Shown piece by piece: positions 24,529 through 36,601 of a stretch of 64,000 bases of DNA. Made by a program: the position numbers and the translations under genes. Under the pieces are notes generated by a model. That model was given only the letters and a program-made list of their open reading frames with translations. It had not been told where the DNA came from and did no database searches. The DNA comes from Zygnema cylindricum (Eukaryota; Streptophyta; Zygnematophyceae; Zygnematales; Zygnemataceae), in assembly GCA_037447655.1 (NCBI GenBank), contig JBBHKE010002590.1, positions 1-64,000 on the forward strand, given 5' to 3'. How positions within the stretch are numbered: the first letter of the stretch is position 1; the number at the start of each line of letters is the position of its first letter.

Positions 24529-27500
24529 TTTGTAGTGCTCCATGAGTGTTTTGATGATGGAGATGGAGACGATTAAAGGCGAAAAAGATTAACGACAAAG
24601 ACGACAGATTGAAGACGAAGAGAGAAGAGTGAATTAAAATCAATCCGATGAGGAAATTCAGATTGAGATGGGAGGAAGAAAATTCATTTATCTTTTGATG
24701 AATGAACCGGATCCCGATCCGGATGGAGGTGATTCTTTATTTGAAGTAGAAGAAAAATGATGAAGAAGAAGTAGATGAAGAATCCGAAGAAGTAGTCGAT
24801 GAAGTCAAAGAAGGTGAAGAAGAGAAGAGTGAATTAAAAACTGAAGAGAGGAGTGAAGAAAAGTGTGATGAGAAGTTTATTAAAAAGAGTGATTTGATGA
24901 AAGAGAAGAAGAGTGGAAAGAAGAGTGAAGAGAAGAAGATAAATTTCTTTTGGGAGGAGAAATGAAGTTGTCGATGTGGTATATTGATTGAGGTGTAAAG
25001 GAGTGGTTTATGAAGAAGAAAGTAAGTGTGTTGTCGTGAGTTGAAAATGAATCTCGACATTTTGAAGATCTTTTTTTGGAGGGAGTTTTATTTCGTACTT
25101 TTGTACGTTCATTTATTGAAGACGTTATTCGAAGTGAATCGAGGTGAATGGTGTGGCGATTACCTAAATCGCCGGTCAGTTTTGTAAGAAGAGTCATTCA
25201 AGTTTGGCATTCTCAATTTCTGTCCGCAGTTCGAGTGTGTACAAATTTATTTGATTTTTGTCGTCAATGACTGCACAATTTTTTTTGTTGTGGATTTTGT
25301 TAAAGTGAAGTTTTAATGTGTCCATGATTAGGAGGAAGAAGAGGAGGAGTTTCGTGTTAGCGAAAGACCGGTTGCTTTACCGGCTGTTTTGGCCATTTAT
25401 TGACAAAGAGGAGGATTGAAAAAAAATTGACGAAGATGAAGAAAAAGAAAAAGAGAAGTCAGATTTTTGTTTTGGGTTTGAAAGAAGATAAGAGCAGAGA
25501 CGAAGTGGAGGTAGTGAGAGATTATTCTCTCGGAAGGAAGAAGAGTACTCCTTCCCTCCTGGCGGCTTCAACGTTTGTTTGGAGAAATCATTTTTTTTAG
25601 TTTCATTTGAGGAAGAATTCGGATGTATGGAGCGACTAATTTGGAAGATCAGGATAATTCAAATTCCTATTTTGATGGAGATGGAAATGAGAGTGGATGA
25701 GACGAGGTGGCATTTAAAGAGCTTGAGAACATTTTTACTTTGTTAAACTATGTCGGTAGGGGAAGAGATCGCAAAAATGACGATTGAGGTGATCGCGGTG
25801 TAAGTTGCGGCCGTGTTGAATTTACAAATTATTTTGAGTTTGGAAATTATACCGACGACGGACTATAATTTTCCGATTCACATATTAATGATTAATTCGA
25901 TGAAGAATGAGAGAAAATTATGATTTTTTTTTGAGGAGAGCCAAATTCATGATTTCTTGTCCATTGCGCATTTCGCATTGGAGGAGAAAGCGCATGTCCA
26001 TTTCGGTTTGAATAGTTGAATGAAAATGTTGACATTAAGAGTGACATTGAATTTTACATTGATGATTGGAGTGATGAAATTTTTATTTCTCGAGTGTTTT
26101 TGAATTCTCGGAAATTTAAAGGTTTTAAATCGAGTTCTAATTTAGATTTAACAAATCTGAATCGGAGGAAGATAAAGGGAGAGAACAAATTTGTTCAAAT
26201 GAGATTCAAGTTATGAGGGGGAAAAGGCCGAATAAGCTTTCTTATTTTTTGGAGAAAAGATTTCAAACTCGCTTCATTTTATTTTTTGATGTGAGGAAAA
26301 ATCAACTTTAACTGTTGAGAATTTTGTTTGCGAGAATGTTGTTGGAAGCCCACAGTCATTTTCTAAATTAAGAGAGGTTGAAGAGTGGGAAACGATATTG
26401 GAGGCGGTAGAAGAGAAGAGTGTTGAGAAAGAGGAAAAAAGTGAAGTTTATTTTTGGAGGACAAGTTGTTCCGTATGAAGAGCCGGTTGGACGCTTGACG
26501 TATATTAGGGAATGAACGATGATGTCAGATATTTAGGCGGCCGTGTTGGTCGTCGTCAGATTTTGTCGGTCATTGAGTTATTAAAATTTGTTTACGCGGA
26601 TCTTTCGATACCTTATGGTACCATGTGGATGTGACTATGGTTTCAGTTGACGAAAAAAAAAATATGCTAGGAAGTGCTAATTCTGATGGAGGTTGTGACG
26701 CGGAGTTATTTGACGTGAATTTGCGGCGTGGACTTTTCATTTATTTTGATTTCGAAATTTCACCGCGCTGGTACGTGTTTTTTGGAGCGGCATTTTGTTT
26801 TCTTTTGAGATTCTAAGAACAAATGGAGCATCGCCATGTGGCGTATGCGTGAATTTTGACGAGTGAAATTACGGAAGAATTTTGAATGGTGATTGAAGGA
26901 AAAAAATCGCAATCAAGTCGTAACGTTTAAGAGGAGGCTACGACATTTGGAGTTGATTGAAGTTTGCAAGGATTTTGTCGGAGGATTATTCGATTTGGCG
27001 TTTTTTGGAAAAATCGCGAGGAGATATAACTGTTTCTTATGTTGGACATTTGATGCTTTGTTTCGTACATTAATTTGGTGTTTTAATTTGTTGTTTAAGC
27101 ATACTTCATGATGCTTTACGGAAGGGAAATTTTAAGTTGTGATTGGTTTAATCATTACAAGTTTGAGAGGGGGATTGTTAGACTCAAGTTTATAATTGGC
27201 TATAGCGTGTTTGTCGCGTGGTCGTCTAGTTTGTCTTTTGTTGTTTTGTGTAAGTTCGTTTATGTTATTTTGGAGTTGACGTGGTGGTTTGACAATTCCC
27301 ACATTGAGAAGGGGATTGTTAAGTTTTACATTGTGGGATTTGTGTTAGCGTCGGTTGGTAGTTTAGCAACCATTGTACGCTTAGTTTAAGTATTGATTTT
27401 AAGTGTCGGAGTTATTTGTGTCTTGTTTTATTTGAAGTGTATGTATAGAGGGTCCCGGTCACTTTACGCTTTTGTGTCATAGTGATCGTAGTAATCTTTG

Positions 27501-27699
27501 TTCTGATTTGAGGAGTAGATTTGTTTATGGGTTGCGGCGTACATTTGTACGGCCGATTTTGTTTCACTTTGTCGAGGAGTTTTAAGGTTGACGTTTATGT
27601 ACGTTCTTTTGAGCATGTACTGACAGCTTTAAAAGAAGTATATGAAATGGGAAAGAAATTAGTAGGCATGGAGTAAGAGGGGGCTTTGAGTATCTCAGT
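24529..27699 (+). other. Interior of the non-coding LTR element
   Basis: There are no conserved retroelement domains in any frame; open frames are below 110 codons and unlike gag or pol. The plus strand at 24560-25560 is strongly purine-rich (GAAGAAGAA-type). Two internal purine tracts followed by TGTTAG/TGTTAAG (27160-27182 and 27299-27325) look like extra polypurine-tract/LTR starts. Confidence 0.75.
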
Positions 27700-27710
27700 A
27701 AGAGGGGGAA
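27700..27710 (+). promoter_or_regulatory. Polypurine tract
   Basis: AAGAGGGGGAA directly before the 3' LTR start at 27711; it would prime plus-strand DNA synthesis. Confidence 0.8.
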
Positions 27711-28447
27711 TGTTAGGATTTTGTACTGAGAACTCATTTAGCGACGAGACATTCTCGTAGCTAAAGTAGCGACGACCAGCGACGAAATAGTCTCGTCGCT
27801 AGATATTTGAAGTGACGTAGAAGTTAGCAACGAAGTAGTTTCGTCGCTGGATATTTGAAGTGACGTAGAAATTGTTTGTTCGTTTCGTTTCACGCGAGTT
27901 CTAGTTGTACTATTGAAGTGACGTGGAAAATGTTTGGTCATTTCAGTTCACGTAAGTTCTAGTTGTACCGTGTGGTTCAAGTCGGTTCGTGGTTGACTTG
28001 TGTCGTCGTACCGTGTAGTTCAAGTCGGTTCGCAGTTGTCGGTCGGATGTTTTCACCACGTTGACTCTTACGCGTTTCTAATCGTGTACCGTGGTATTGT
28101 TACGTGACCTTTGAAGGAGTATATTGAGGCGTAGTGAGAGAGAGGTTTTTATCAATTTGGCGAGAGTTGATCCTCCTTGTAGGTTATGAAGGAGTTCAAG
28201 GAGTTGAGGGAGTTTGATAGCTTTGTGATGTTTCTTTAAGAGTTAGTGGAGGGTAGTGAAGAGTATCTTCTATTTCATTAAGTGGAGTTAGAAGTGAGAG
28301 TGTTTTGAGGGTGTGAGGAAATTATGTAAGAAAAATTCTCCGTGGAATATATTGGCTTCCTTGGGGTAATTTTTCTCTTGTGTGTGTTTTATTCATTTAT
28401 GCCTCCGCTGGCATTTGCGCTCAATGTTTTATTATTCGATCCTTTCA
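27711..28447 (+). repeat. 3' LTR of the non-coding LTR element
   Basis: 737 bp, near-identical to 23776-24512; followed by target duplication TATGG. Confidence 0.95.
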
Positions 28448-28452
28448 TATGG

Positions 28453-29032
28453 CGTGTTTCATAACATTTCGAGTGTGGGAGATTCAAGGGATTTTTTTAG
28501 TGGTTCCTTAGTTATAGTGAGGTTTTGGTTAGATAGTTTTGTTTTGAGAGTGTTACCTTGTGTTGTGCTTGCTGTTCCTTTTAATGTCGTTGTTATTCGT
28601 AGCTTTCTCCTTGTTTTCCTTTTAGTTTGATTCCACCTTCATTCGGATTGTTAGCTTCGTCTTTGCCTTTCTTTTTTCATCCCATCTATTCTGATGGTTC
28701 ACCGTCGTGGTTTTACAATAAAGTCTTACTAAGCTATTATGTTTCATTATTCCCTTATTTTTTTATATTTTTGTTGCGTAAACGTTGTCGGCTATGAATG
28801 GTGCTAACATGAACCAAGGCCATCCACATCAGAGGTCACAATCAGATACCCGAATCCGTACCCAATCCATACCTTATCCGTACCCGGCCGGTGGTGTCGG
28901 ATCCGAACGGGTGCCAAATTTTGGGGTCCGGCCGCATTCGGCCCGATGATAAAAAAAAAAGAGCTAGGGTACGGCCGGGTGAGCAAAAGACAAAAAATAT
29001 TGAAGGTTTTGTAGGTAGGTACTACTATAGTA
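28453..29032. other. Unassigned sequence between element and MITE
   Basis: Right-hand continuation of the insertion site. A run of CCGTACCC-like and CCGGCC-rich short repeats lies at 28850-28980. No coding frame is supported. Confidence 0.5.
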
Positions 29033-29525
29033 CACCGCGAATCGTAATTAAAGTAAATATCGCTAATTCGGTCGCCCTAAATTTTGACTCTGTCACGTTA
29101 AATAAAGTAAATGATTTAAAAATTTTCATTATAGTATTTAAGGTAAGGGTTTAATTACGCTTTCACTTCCGATATAGGTTTATTTTAAATAGTGTGGAGT
29201 ATAGACGACGTCCGATCAGGTAAAAATGTACTTTATAAGTAAAAGGTACAAATAATGATTTAATACGTCGTATCATGTAACTAGCGTTTTAACAAACCGC
29301 GAAGTGCTAACGTCATAAGTGGCGATAAACTGTTTGTTTGTCGATTCTCTGAATCGCCTATTTACAGTAGAGATGTTAGCGTGCCAAATTTGAGTACTTA
29401 AATAAATTAGAGTAAAATTCCTTTTTGAGAAAGTTCTGTCACACAAACTAGAGGTCATAAATCTAATTATATTTTTTTATTTTTTAACTCTAATTTTTTC
29501 TTTACTCTAATGACGATTCGAGGTG
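29033..29525. mobile_element. MITE with TA target duplication (mariner-like), copy 2
   Basis: 493 bp with ends CACCGCGAATCGTAATTA and TAATGACGATTCGAGGTG, flanked by TA on both sides. The interior is the reverse complement of much of copy 1 (for example 'ttagcgtgccaaatttgagta' matches 18682-18702 inverted). It has no coding capacity. Confidence 0.83.
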
Positions 29526-30235
29526 TACTGTAAAGTAATGTCCATACAGTCCAACATTATTGTAGTTTGTACCACTAATTTTGTACTTATTGGGGTACAC
29601 GTTGTAGTCGCGGAAATCGAGTTTAGGTTAACTTTATTTTTTGACGTAAACGCGTGAGCAACCAGGTAGCAATTCAGGAGCGTGCAATAACCCGGCCGGA
29701 TTACAGGTGTTCAGATTTTGAAAAAAAAAATTGTCGGATTCGGGTATTAGAACTGTTGACTTTGTGACCTCTGTCCCGCATGGTTAATATAGTTCATCGT
29801 GTCGTACGACCCATCGAAATGTGCCCCGATGGAGCTACAGCCGAAGTCCAATCGTAGCCGCCCAATCTAATTTCGACGGCTCCGATCGCTTTCACAATTG
29901 GTTTTTATGTGAAGATTAAATCAACGTCCGTTACACGGGCATGGAACGTGTCCTGTTCATCAAAATGTTTGTACTATTGGACTATTCAAGTCGTCCGTAC
30001 GGATTTTTGTAGATGCGACCCAAATCAACACAACAATTGACGACAATAATTAATGACACGAATTCGTACTTGTTGAAAAGGACGGCTAGCTTCTGAACTG
30101 CCAGCATCATGTAATCAGACGGTCACGAATGAATGATCGACGGCTGAAGACTCTTTACGACTCTATCTTAATTTATTGACACGATCGAGCAGACAAGATC
30201 TGACCGTCAAGAATGATTATCGAGGGATTACTTTG
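29526..30235. other. Unassigned intergenic sequence
   Basis: Mixed composition with many stops in all frames; nothing recognisable. Confidence 0.5.
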
Positions 30236-30371
30236 AAAGTTACACGTTTGCTGACATTAGCATAGAGACAAAGCTACCCGTTTGCCGACGTAGGCCGAGG
30301 GACAACGCTACCTGTTTGTTGACGTGGGCCGCGGGTCAAAGCTACCCGTTCGGTGACGTCGGCTGGGGAAC
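30236..30371. repeat. 34-bp tandem repeat
   Basis: Three clear 34-bp units (30270, 30304, 30338) and a more degenerate one at 30236. Each reads 'gctacc(c/t)gtt...tgacgt..g'-like, with a TGACG core in two units and CCGACG in one. Confidence 0.85.
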
Positions 30372-30689
30372 ACGCTCTTTACGGGTGCAGACGAACAGAA
30401 AGTCGACCTATTTAAAGATTTTCAAACGGGCGACCAAAGGTATATAATTTGTATAAAAAGAAGTTTTGATTTTGTTACGTAATGTGCGATGGAAAAACTA
30501 TCAAAGTACAAAGGAGGTAAAAAATGAAATATAACATTTAAAGACTACAAGAGCCAGCAGCTAAGAAAACAAAACAAAGCAAAACAAAACAAACAAATGA
30601 AGAAAAACAAAAGCAACTAGGCTAAATACCAAGACTAAACAAAAAACCAAAGATTACTAGACAAAAAAGGAAAAACCCACTCTATATGA

Positions 30690-33600
30690 TGCCCCACAAC
30701 CCCAGCAAACTAAATTCCACACCCCAAAAGATCATGGATGTGGACTGGATCTCGTGGTGGAAGGTCTGGGAGGCTTCGCCTATCGTCCGCCACCGTGCTT
30801 CGACGGAGAAGGGTCGCAGCTTGTGCTCGTTGAAAGGCGACCAATACACGTTGCCGATAAAAAGCAACCAGAAAGCTACGGGGAGGCCTCTTGGACCCCT
30901 AGAATCAGAAGCTCTCTTAGCACAGTTGCGAAGAAAATCAACGAAAGACTTGTCAAAAGAACCAAAAATCTCGCGGCAAATGGGACAAACTAGTCCGCCG
31001 CATATCGGTGAGCGTAATCCCTTTTCTTAGAAGCCGCTACCTCTCGAGCCGCCATGCTTGTATGCACTGCCGCGCGAGAGGAAATGTGGGTCCCAGTCGG
31101 ATCAGTAAGGACCACATCATCCGAAGTCCGCCCAGTCCCATGGAGGAAAACCAAGTCAACTCGAGGCCTTCGAAGACCACTAGGTTTGGGACGAGGAGGT
31201 AAGACATGAGAAACCTCGCGCTTCACAATGAAGCCTGCTTCAATACCAATCGCAGCAACCGCATCACGAACCAAATCATGCGCGACAATACGTTCACCCC
31301 CCCCGCGAACAACGAAGTAAATGGATGCCGTCGGAGTCAATAGGTTGGTTGCAAACACAGTTGGGGCGCCCAAAAAGCAGAGGGTGAGGCAAACCCAAAC
31401 GAAGGTGGATAGCAGAGGTGAACAAGTCAGACGTTAAACGAAGTGTCGGAAAATTGGGTGTTTCCTGTAACCACGGACAAGCTCCCGACCTAAAACACAA
31501 ACGGAAACGAGCACGCGATTGAGCACAAAGTATCACGTTTAATAGATCATGGAATTCATCGACTGTCAATTGCTCGGATATGCGTTGTTGCACATGGTAG
31601 TTATTGTCAGCAATAAGAGACGGGGAAAGTGGCGCTTGGTTTTGGGCATCAAACGGAAAGAGTGCACGAGCTGAGAGAAGAGCTTGATGAAATGGAAAAA
31701 GATTATCCTCTACTTTAGGGACGACTTGGGCTAAAATGGGAACATCGTTTGCTATAAAAGGAGAAGCGATGGGCAGGCGCCACTAAAGCCCAACTACCCA
31801 AAAAAGCCGCTGGAGCAACTCGAGCCACTGGAATCAAACCTAAACCCCCGTTGGAAATTTAAAGGCTAGCTTGACGGCGTGCGAGTGAACCTTCTAGGTG
31901 ATCAAAAATCCCATGCCCAACAAGGTGATGGAGAACACTAAAAAGTTGATCGTCGAACCCTTTTAGAGAGGACAAAAATAGTTTTGTTGGTGGTATCGTC
32001 GGAGCGAGATGCAGAGGACGTTTAGCAAAGCAACGAGTGAGGATTTGAAATGCCACTTCGGTGTCGGAGAGCTTAGGGAGTCCATCAGAGTGCGAGAGGT
32101 CCTCCAACAAGCACTAGTGACAACTTGGTTCATAAAAGATGGGGCACCGAAAGGAGAGCCTAAAGCTTTAATACCATCCGTCGGAGTCGCAATACGAAAA
32201 ACCACAGGAACAGGGAAGCCTGAAGGTAAGCCTTGCGGGCACCAAACCACACATTTAGACGGTTTAACTGACAAACCAATCTGGCGAAGTTGCTCCGCAA
32301 AATGAGGAAAGACATATAAAACTTGGTTCCGAGGGCCCACAATATGAGTATCATCTGCGATAGAAGGGAATAAACAATCAGGAATAATCGTAGCAGACTC
32401 GCGTAAAGCTTGAAGGTGAGCTAAAGCAAAAACGAGAGACCCCAAAGGATCACTTTGACGAGTGCCAATTGCACACTCCAATGTGGAAACCTCACTAAAG
32501 GGATCGCCAAGAGGAAAGACGAGGGAGTTCATGCGAGAATAAAATGCACGAACAAAAGGGAAAATGTGGCTGATGAAGATAGAGCATGCCTCAATTCTCA
32601 AAAGATAGCAATACGGTTGACGGTGTTAAAGGCGTTAACGATATCTACCTGAAAGACGACCCAATCCAAATGGAGATCCAAAACCACCTGAAGACCATGA
32701 ACAACCGCCTCACCTCCCTTTTTTGTAGCAACTCCGAACAGGTGCGGTGAAAAATGGTCATGGAAATCCCCTTCGAGTTTAATACACATCGAGCGAGCAA
32801 CCAAAAGGTACAACACCTCACCGATAGCAATTGGGCAAATTCCCCCTGCAGGCTTAGTAACAGCAACAAGGCGAGCCGCGGAGAGAAGCGGTACAACATT
32901 GTGAGGAACGTGTCCTCGAGCCACCTCTAAAGTCACCTTAAAAAGAAGATCAAAACCTTGAGAGGGGATGTCTGGGGGAAATATGTCCCTGAGGAGTTTG
33001 TACACCATCCCAGATGGGCCCCCTAAAAAAGATGAGGCGACCGAAGCAAAGTTCTAGTAAATGCTTCTCGCTGCAAGTCGAACGATTCAACAGGATCATG
33101 GACTTCCACGAACGAGAGGATCTCTTCAAGGGCAGGAGGACGTAAAAATGTAAAGCCTCGACCGTCGCCTCGGAAGACGGAGATTGTTGAAAGGGTCGAC
33201 GAGCACAAGCAGCTCGAGAATACTCGCCAGAACGACTAAGGTGGACCGCCCGATGGAACCTAGCAATAGAGCTTAGGAGCGGGGCACGACGTTGAGGGGG
33301 GGGGATATAGAAAGATTGATGATACGATTTGTATGCTCTTGTTGCAAGGACTCCCAATCCCCTCTCAAAAACTGTTGACACCGCACTTTAGTCTCACGAG
33401 CCCGCTCGCCCCTCCCCTTGGTGGCAAAACCAGAACCCAAAGTGGGAATAAGAAAAGTAAATGCCAAGCGGCGTCGTTTGTGATGTCAGCGACCAATAAA
33501 GCCAAAGGTAGTCGAAGAGCCGCTTGGACAAATTCACGAAGATGGTTCAGAATACGAGTGTAGAGCCTAGGCCGAGGATAACCTAGGTGGTAACAGCCAA

Positions 33601-34181
33601 GGACGTCTAAGCGTCGAACATAGTCCCAATAAGTAGAAGACAGTTGTTTGCGGACACTTGAGGGAGGAGGATGGCCTTTAGTGTGGGGTGGAATTCCCTT
33701 AGGAGTGAGAGGACATGACTTAAATTGTCGCGACAACCCCCCCCACGCAACATATAACTTCCCACACTGAGGGCACGACACCCTAAGAGGACTATGATTT
33801 GATGGGGAAGTCAAAGCAGGCTCCGTGAGTGAAGGAGCCGCAGGAGCAACAATAGGGGCGGTCGAGAGGACATGCAAGTGCGAATGCGAAGGTTGAGAAT
33901 GCTCCTCAAAATGGGGGGGGGGGGGGGCGGTAAGGATGAACAGGATTAGGGGGAGGCTCTAAGCATGAAGATGGGGATGGAATAGGGTTCGTAAGAGTTA
34001 GGAGGGGCACACACTTTTCGAGACGTGCTTCCTCACATGGGTTTGTGCAAAGGTTAGTTGTCATGGAGGGTAGGGTACATGCGGGTAGGGGTAAGGTGGG
34101 GAGGGGGGCATTGATGGTTTGGGAGGTACGTTGTGGAGGGGTAAAGATCTCATCTAGACTTTTAATCAAGGCCGAGCACAT
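30690..34181 (-). pseudogene. LINE-type retrotransposon ORF with zinc finger, RT and restriction-like endonuclease (broken)
   Basis: Reading leftwards from 34181: a Pro/Thr-rich start; a zinc finger CPQCGKLYVAWGGL with the expected His changed to Gln (33877-33365); a linker in several frames; then RT pieces KPAGGICPIAIGEVLY and QVDIVNAFNTVNR (33008-32598), GTRQSDPLGS and ADDTHI (32601-31963). The C-terminal part has a CVC...H...C knuckle (31593-31294) and the endonuclease signature RPRVDLVFL...DVVLTDP (31373-30990); a final readable piece runs to about 30690. This order matches LINE groups such as R2 that use a restriction-like endonuclease and not the APE type. At least five frame changes make it a dead copy. 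The exact clade is not determined. Confidence 0.8.
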
Positions 34182-34309
34182 TCCGAAGTAGATGGTGAGG
34201 GGCAGCGCGACGCCCGCCGCTTGTGAGGGGCCATAGGAGGAGAGAGGAAGGGGATGTCAAGATGGTGAAAGTTGCCCGAAAAGCCCTTGTTGCCAGTGGG
34301 AAGCAGTGG

Positions 34310-35330
34310 CCGAAGCTGTGGAAGGTCGACGGCTAAAAAGCAATTCCTTCAATTACGAGCTGATCTTGACGTAAAACAATATTAAGTGCAAGATAGTATA
34401 AGTGCAGAAATGTCGATGCCCGACTAATGGCACGCGAAGTTGGGCGGCCAAGATGGTAAGAGGTGGCCACAAAAAGTAAGAAGGAAGTTGGCCGAAAGAG
34501 GCAGATCCAACTAGTGAAAACGAAAAAACGGATGAGGCTGATTCTCCGACTAATAGAAAGCTCTTGAAAAAATCATTCTTTAGAGTATCCACACGCCAAA
34601 TTCGACGCCGGATACACAAAAAGAAGGGCAAAAAACCCTAACAGGAAACGATGGTGGAAGCAAGGCCGCCCAGTTAAACAGGAGTCAAAGCAACACAAAC
34701 TGAATTTTACGAAAGAAGCTGGCACGCCAAATTAGGCGGCAAAGATGATAGGAGATGGCCGTGAAAGGAAAAATGAAAATCGGCCGAAATTGACGGTTCC
34801 GATTAAGAGAGAACGAGAAAAAGAACGGCGCTAATTTGCCCACTGGTAGAAAATGTGTTGAAAATACTTTCTTTAGAGCCGTCGCACGCCAAATTTTGCG
34901 CCGGATTCACGAAGGGAAGAGAGAAAAACCCTAGCAGGAAGTCATGGCCGAGATGGCTTCTTTTTCTACCTTGGCACCTTAGAACATCACAAAAGAGACC
35001 TTGGAAAGACAGCCGGACACCTGAAAAGATATTATGGTTTTGAAGCGTTCCTCTGCTGACTAGAGGGAAGTAAAATTACACGTGAAAAAACCAAAAAAAA
35101 CGAAAGTAGAAAGGCGGCCGAATCTTACAGGTCGGATTTGGGTGAAAAATAAGGAGCGGCAATAGTTTATTTGAGTATGAGTAGAAAGTTCTTGGAAAAA
35201 CCTTTCTTTTGATTATCTGCACGCTGTAATCGGTGGCAGATAAGGAAATAGAAAGCTGGAAAACGATATTAGGCAGCCATGGCCGAAGGTTCTGGAAGGT
35301 CGACGATGAAAGATTTTACTCTTCCTGTAA
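34310..35330 (-). repeat. About 293-bp diverged tandem monomers upstream of the LINE ORF
   Basis: Blocks recur with conserved order: 'gcggc(c)aagatg.ta.gaggtggcc' at about 34442 and 34735, then 'tttctttagag...cacgccaaatt...gcgccgga' at about 34575, 34867 and (degenerate) 35203, followed by 'aaaaaccctaa/gcagga' near 34631 and 34926. Spacing is about 292-293 bp, then about 336. Being 5' of the minus-strand ORF, these look like LINE 5' promoter monomers. Confidence 0.6.
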
Positions 35331-36601
35331 CCAAGCTCCATCCGAAATTATGACGTGTCGAAACTCAGATCGTTTTCTTCTGCGTAATGATTTATCTTAC
35401 CTTTGATTGGTTTATAGTGATTTCCCATGTGTCATTATTGTACGGTTCCCATGTTTTTACACATTTCTATGCAAGCCGAATGTTTTTCGCGTCAGAAGTT
35501 CTTTAAAACATTTTTACCAGATCGATCCGACATGTCCAAAGAAGTTGGAGTAAATCCGGGCCCAACGAAAAGATCCTTTCCTATCCATCCGTACACATTT
35601 TGTACCATAGCGGGCCCACGCCATGGCAATCCGATACAACAGTATCCTGGCGAGGCCGATTTTGGAAAGCCAGAGCGCTGGCGAAAGAACATTTGCCGGC
35701 GAAAAAAATTGTGAAACGTCGGACATTCTGGCTTGCCGGTGGGACAGCTGTAACATCAAGTATCTCTGACACCTTACGTCTTGAAAGTCACGCCCGCCAA
35801 ATAGCTACGGGAAAAAGCGTGCGAGAATTTAGGGACTCCCCTTCGTTTTTGGCATTTTCAACAACTTGCCGCTCTTTTTCTTTTTTCTCTCCTGCGAGTT
35901 CGTCCAAAGATCTCGGCAAATTGTTGACGATCCGCCGTACGCACGCGTAGAAACAAAGGAATCGTACGACTTGGAATTGGAACATCAAACATGTTCATCG
36001 AGTGACACGTGTCAAAATTGAAAGCATTTCGTGCGAAATAAATTTCGTTTCGCGCGAGATCGCGTGAAGAAGATTTTGTTTCAAAAAATGTAAGAAATGC
36101 GACGGTCACACGATGAAAGTACAAAACATGATTGAAGGAAAAAATCGTCGACGACCATTTAAGGTACGGATGAAAATCCCTAAGGACTGAGAATGCGACG
36201 CGAAACAACATTATTTTATTTTATATAAATTTCCACCGACAGGCCTACGATTTTCCGGCCGAATCCTTGTACGAATGTACTATATATGTGTGTACCGTAC
36301 CTCCATATCATCTTTATCGCACTTGCCGACTATTGTACTATATTGAGCCACGAAATATGATCCGCATCGGAAAAATATGCCGTACAATACACTTTACGTA
36401 AAAAAAAGTACTCTCAAATGATTTTGGACTTTCCGTATTTGACTTGTCATCCTTTTGTTAATTATAAATGGTGAGCTGTGTGATTGGCGGTAGTTTGGAG
36501 AGGGTCAACCCATTGGCCTACGCTCGGTCCATTCCGCCGCCATGATGTAAAACCTTTCTTTGAAACCTTAACTTTTTTTTTTTCTTTGAACCCGAAAAGT
36601 G
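35331..36601. other. Unassigned intergenic sequence
   Basis: Only scattered short open frames with no recognisable product. The right boundary is the first copy of the 1.07-kb direct repeat. Confidence 0.5.

Larger units (their letters stand above)
23776..28447 (+). mobile_element. Young non-autonomous (non-coding) LTR retrotransposon
   Basis: Two 737-bp LTRs (23776-24512 and 27711-28447) start TGTTAGGATTTTG and end CGATCCTTTCA. Target duplications TATGG are perfect at 23771-23775 and 28448-28452. By eye the LTRs differ at only two sites (near 24308/28243 and 24431/28366). A tRNA-iMet-type primer-binding site follows the 5' LTR and a polypurine tract precedes the 3' LTR. The 3.2-kb interior has no gag-pol frame; it is rich in GAA/GAT purine triplets on the plus strand. 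This fits a large retrotransposon derivative (LARD) moved by proteins of another element. Confidence 0.92.

Noticed and set aside
24737-25197. Ser/Phe-rich minus-strand frames in the young LTR element
   Set aside because: Complement of a GAA-rich purine stretch; not similar to any retroelement protein.
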